A stretch of DNA of 45,494 nucleotides from Balneolales bacterium (GTDB taxonomy: Bacteria > Bacteroidota > Rhodothermia > Balneolales > Natronogracilivirgulaceae), in NCBI GenBank assembly GCA_007132495.1, contig SLOL01000125.1:1-45494 (forward strand), written 5' to 3'. The position numbers were made by a program, and so were the translations under genes. The notes under the pieces were generated by a model. It searched no databases. It was not told where the DNA came from and was given only the letters and a program-made list of their open reading frames with translations. Of this stretch, positions 42,935 through 45,494 are shown piece after piece (the first letter of the stretch is position 1; every line of letters begins with the position of its first letter).

Positions 42935-45109
42935 ATGAAAAAAAAGAAAGTACATCTTGAAGACCTTATCCTTGAGATGTTGCAACGCCATCCCGATTCC
43001 TGGGTTTCTGAAGATGCTTTAATGAGCGCTTTTAAGCTTCCCCGGAAAAAGGGGGTGCAGCGTTTTGAGCGTGCCATCCGGAAACTGGCGGAGAAAGAGA
43101 GTATTTCCGTAAAGAAGGGTAAAATCAAACTGAAAACATCCGCGAATAACGGAAAAATCGTTGAAGGGGTCTTCTCCGGAACACGGCACGGCAGCGGTTA
43201 TGTCAAGGTAGAAGGACTGGACCAGGATGTACGAATTCCCGCGAAGTTCACCCATACGGCCCTGGACAAAGACCGGGTCAAAGTGACACTGCTTCCCGGC
43301 AGAGGTAAAGACCGAACCGAGGGCAAGATAACCGATGTGCTCGAACGGGGGAAAAGGTTCTTTGTCGGAACCTTCCGGAAAGAAGGGAAAAACGCATTCA
43401 TGATCATTCCGGATGAAAAATCGGCAACGGTCGAATTTTTTGTCCATCCCGATAATGTCAACGGAGCTAAAGACCGTGAGAAGGTTACATTCCGTTTGGT
43501 TGACTGGATGCACCCGAGGTCACTGCCCGAAGCCGAAGTCCTGGAGGTGCTCGGCAAGAAAGGATCCAACAATGCCGCCATTCTCTCCATTTTGGCGGAA
43601 AATGAACTTCAGGCTGCTTTCCCCCACAGAGTGGAGTCGTTTGCAGAAAGTGTAGCCCGGGAAATCCCCGAAAAGGAGTACCGGCGCAGAAATGATATCC
43701 GGGAAATGGAGGTTTTTACTATCGACCCGCATGATGCCAAAGATTTTGACGACGCATTGAGCATCGAAGTGCTTGATTCGGGAAACTACTACCTCGGTGT
43801 TCATATCGCCGATGTCGGATATTATGTCCAGCAGGGTAGTATCCTGGATGACGAAGCACGCGAACGGGCGACCAGCGTCTATCTGGTCGACCGGGTGATC
43901 CCGATGCTTCCGGAATGTCTGAGTAATGGCGTTTGCAGTCTTCGTCCCAACGAAGACAAGCTGGCACACAGCTGTTTCATGGAAATCACCCCGAACGGCA
44001 AAGTGGTCAATTACGCTATCGACGAAACCGTGATCAATTCGTCCCGGAGATTTACCTACGAAGAGGTCCAGGAAATCATTGACGGAAAAAACAACCCGCA
44101 CGCAGAATCGATCCGGACTCTTGCCGGAATGTCCGCCATGCTGACGAAACAACGGTTCAATCAGGGCTCCATCAACCTGGATACCCCCGAACCGCGATTC
44201 CGGCTGGATGAGTTCGGAAAACCGCTCGGGGTTTTTGTCAAGGAACGTCTGGCAGCCCATCGGCTGGTCGAAGAGTGTATGCTTATGGCCAATAAAACCG
44301 TCTCAAAGCATATCTCCCTGCTGCGTGAACAAAAGAAACAGAAGAGCCGACAGGATGATGCGGATCAAAACGACAAATACGGAAAAAACAACTATCCGTT
44401 CCTCTACCGGATTCATGACCGGCCGGACCCGGAAAAACTGAAGAATATCGCCGAGAATGTCCGGCCGCTGGGTATTGATTTCCGTGTTAAAAACGGCAAG
44501 GTAAACGCACGGGAGATCAACAGCTTGATTACCCAGGCCAATGAGACGCGCCTGAAATATGCGATCAACGAACTGATACTCAGATCCATGGCCAAGGCGG
44601 TCTACAGCCCTAAAAACATCGGCCACTACGGACTCGGCTTCAAGGAATATTCCCACTTTACAAGCCCTATCCGGCGCTATCCCGATCTGATTGTGCACCG
44701 GTTGCTGAAACAGTACTCCGCCGGCATTCCGGGATACAGCTTCAGAGAACTGCAGGTACTGGGTGACCACTGCAGCGAAAAAGAAAAGGATGCCGTAATC
44801 GCCGAACGCGATTCGATCAAATTGAAACAGGTAGAGTTCATGTCCGGTCATATCGGTGAAGATTTCGCGGGTGTAATCAGCGGTGTCACTGAAAAGGGAC
44901 TCTTTGTCATATTGGATGAAAGCTATTGTGAGGGGATGATCGCCGTTCGGGAACTGGATGATGATTTTTATGTGTACGAACAGAGCATGCATCAGCTTCG
45001 CGGAAAAAACAGGGGAAAAATTTATCGACTTGGAGATGAAATTAACATAAAAGTCGTTAGAACGGATATAGAGCAACGACAAATTGACTTTTTACCGGCA
45101 TCAAAATGA
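42935..45109 (+). CDS. rnr: Ribonuclease R
   Basis: This is a 724-residue exoribonuclease. The N-terminal winged-helix region (ILEMLQRHPDSWVSEDALMSAFKL) is followed by cold-shock/OB domains (HGSGYVKVEGLDQDVRI, VEFFVHPDN), the RNB catalytic domain with DPHDAKDFDDALS (metal-binding aspartates near 263-272), DRVIPMLPECLSNGVCSL, and HFTSPIRRYPDLIVHRLL, and a C-terminal S1 domain (FAGVISGVTEKGLFVIL). It degrades structured RNA 3'-5' and takes part in rRNA and mRNA quality control in the cytosol. The ATG is followed by a lysine-rich start. The gene is 83 bp after tamB on the same strand. Confidence 0.95.
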   Translation: MKKKKVHLEDLILEMLQRHPDSWVSEDALMSAFKLPRKKGVQRFERAIRKLAEKESISVKKGKIKLKTSANNGKIVEGVFSGTRHGSGYVKVEGLDQDVRIPAKFTHTALDKDRVKVTLLPGRGKDRTEGKITDVLERGKRFFVGTFRKEGKNAFMIIPDEKSATVEFFVHPDNVNGAKDREKVTFRLVDWMHPRSLPEAEVLEVLGKKGSNNAAILSILAENELQAAFPHRVESFAESVAREIPEKEYRRRNDIREMEVFTIDPHDAKDFDDALSIEVLDSGNYYLGVHIADVGYYVQQGSILDDEARERATSVYLVDRVIPMLPECLSNGVCSLRPNEDKLAHSCFMEITPNGKVVNYAIDETVINSSRRFTYEEVQEIIDGKNNPHAESIRTLAGMSAMLTKQRFNQGSINLDTPEPRFRLDEFGKPLGVFVKERLAAHRLVEECMLMANKTVSKHISLLREQKKQKSRQDDADQNDKYGKNNYPFLYRIHDRPDPEKLKNIAENVRPLGIDFRVKNGKVNAREINSLITQANETRLKYAINELILRSMAKAVYSPKNIGHYGLGFKEYSHFTSPIRRYPDLIVHRLLKQYSAGIPGYSFRELQVLGDHCSEKEKDAVIAERDSIKLKQVEFMSGHIGEDFAGVISGVTEKGLFVILDESYCEGMIAVRELDDDFYVYEQSMHQLRGKNRGKIYRLGDEINIKVVRTDIEQRQIDFLPASK

Positions 45110-45238
45110 TCTTCAGCATCACAGTGATTCCGGCTCCCGGATGGGGCGGCGCTCACGGCCGGTTATGCCGACTCGCTGAAATTTTCAATACTGAATGATG
45201 GTTTTTTACTATATAACACAATCTGAATCTTCCGGCTC

Positions 45239-45494
45239 ATGATATTTCCAAATACCATTTCTCACCGCATCTCCCGACCCCGTCTGACCAGGTTTCTCCG
45301 TTCATCCGTTGTTTTTGCCTTTGTGTTGCTGGCAGGCGCTGTTTTGCTGTCGGATGTACAGGCGCAATATTTCGGTTTCGGTAAAAACCGGGTGCAGTAT
45401 CAGCAATTTGACTGGCGGTTTATCCAGTCCGATCACTTCGATGTGTACTACTACGGATCGGAAAATTACTATCTTGCCGAGTTTACGGCTAAAA
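45239..45494 (+). CDS. Secreted protein, N-terminal part only (window edge)
   Basis: A frame from the ATG at 45239 runs off the window after 85 codons. It begins with basic residues and a hydrophobic signal (SVVFAFVLLAGAVLLSDVQA-Q). The mature start QYFGFGKNRVQYQQFDWRFIQSDHFDVYYYG resembles the opening of Bacteroidota-type secreted beta-propeller (TolB/PD40-like) and peptidase-MA-like proteins, which begin FG.NKVQY..FDW...S.HFD.YYY. The rest of the gene is outside the window, so function cannot be stated. No strong ribosome site is visible. Confidence 0.7.
   Translation, partial: MIFPNTISHRISRPRLTRFLRSSVVFAFVLLAGAVLLSDVQAQYFGFGKNRVQYQQFDWRFIQSDHFDVYYYGSENYYLAEFTAK

Overview
The window looks like chromosomal DNA of a Gram-negative bacterium of the FCB group, most likely Balneolota/Rhodothermota or a close Bacteroidota relative. 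This rests on an LptC plus 'OstA-like' LPS-export pair, a giant TamB, a lipobox-bearing hydrolase, a SPOR outer-membrane protein, a 29-residue AURKAIP1/COX24-type basic protein, and the rarity of strong Shine-Dalgarno sites. The lineage is inferred from gene content, not from a database search. Most of the window is ordinary housekeeping and central metabolism with intact reading frames. I saw no transposase, prophage, CRISPR array or clear pseudogene.

Layout. (1) 1-4311: sugar/mannose block, with the 3' part of a GPH-type sugar:cation symporter, a ROK-family regulator, a phosphomannomutase and a type II phosphomannose-isomerase-like cupin. (2) 4312-6704: an AT-rich accessory-looking patch holding a possible 31-residue membrane peptide, a cluster of perfect palindromes, and a lipoprotein that fuses an alpha/beta hydrolase to two PASTA domains. 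(3) 6705-11692: a glycerol regulon, with a GntR/HutC-type regulator followed by glpK, glpD and glpF. An 18-bp motif (15/18 identical) occurs upstream of both the regulator and glpK and is the best operator candidate in the window. A 7x7-nt direct repeat separates glpK from glpD. (4) 11693-14549: a secreted PIG-L deacetylase, a 19-unit tetranucleotide repeat, an MFS permease and tRNA-Leu(CAA) with its terminator. (5) 14790-19914: FtsH with a long Lys/Ser-rich tail, an M20 peptidase, a 51-residue zinc-ribbon membrane protein and lipoate-protein ligase. (6) 19918-25830, all on the minus strand: a beta-barrel/coiled-coil/SPOR protein, an S9 peptidase, a PolB-type 3'-5' exonuclease and an L-asparaginase. 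(7) 26008-28137: an EF-G-like GTPase. (8) 28149-32466, minus strand: an AGCS symporter-upp-lptC-ostA-like operon. (9) 32740-34033: an HU/IHF protein with a strong terminator, a TPR membrane protein and the COX24-type microprotein. (10) 34130-45494: an unknown 215-aa protein divergent from an NFACT/RqcH protein, then aroK-aroB, tamB, RNase R and the start of a secreted protein cut by the window edge.

How the genes work together. The glycerol cluster imports glycerol (GlpF), phosphorylates it (GlpK) and oxidises glycerol-3-phosphate at the membrane (GlpD), apparently under its own GntR-family regulator. LptC, the OstA-like protein and TamB serve the outer membrane. FtsH, NFACT/RqcH, RNase R, the EF-G-like factor and the COX24-type protein relate to protein and RNA quality control or the ribosome. 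The points most worth a second look are the GntR operator pair, the PASTA-hydrolase lipoprotein with its palindromic upstream region, the two short-unit repeats, and the hairpins without U-tracts at several convergent gene ends.
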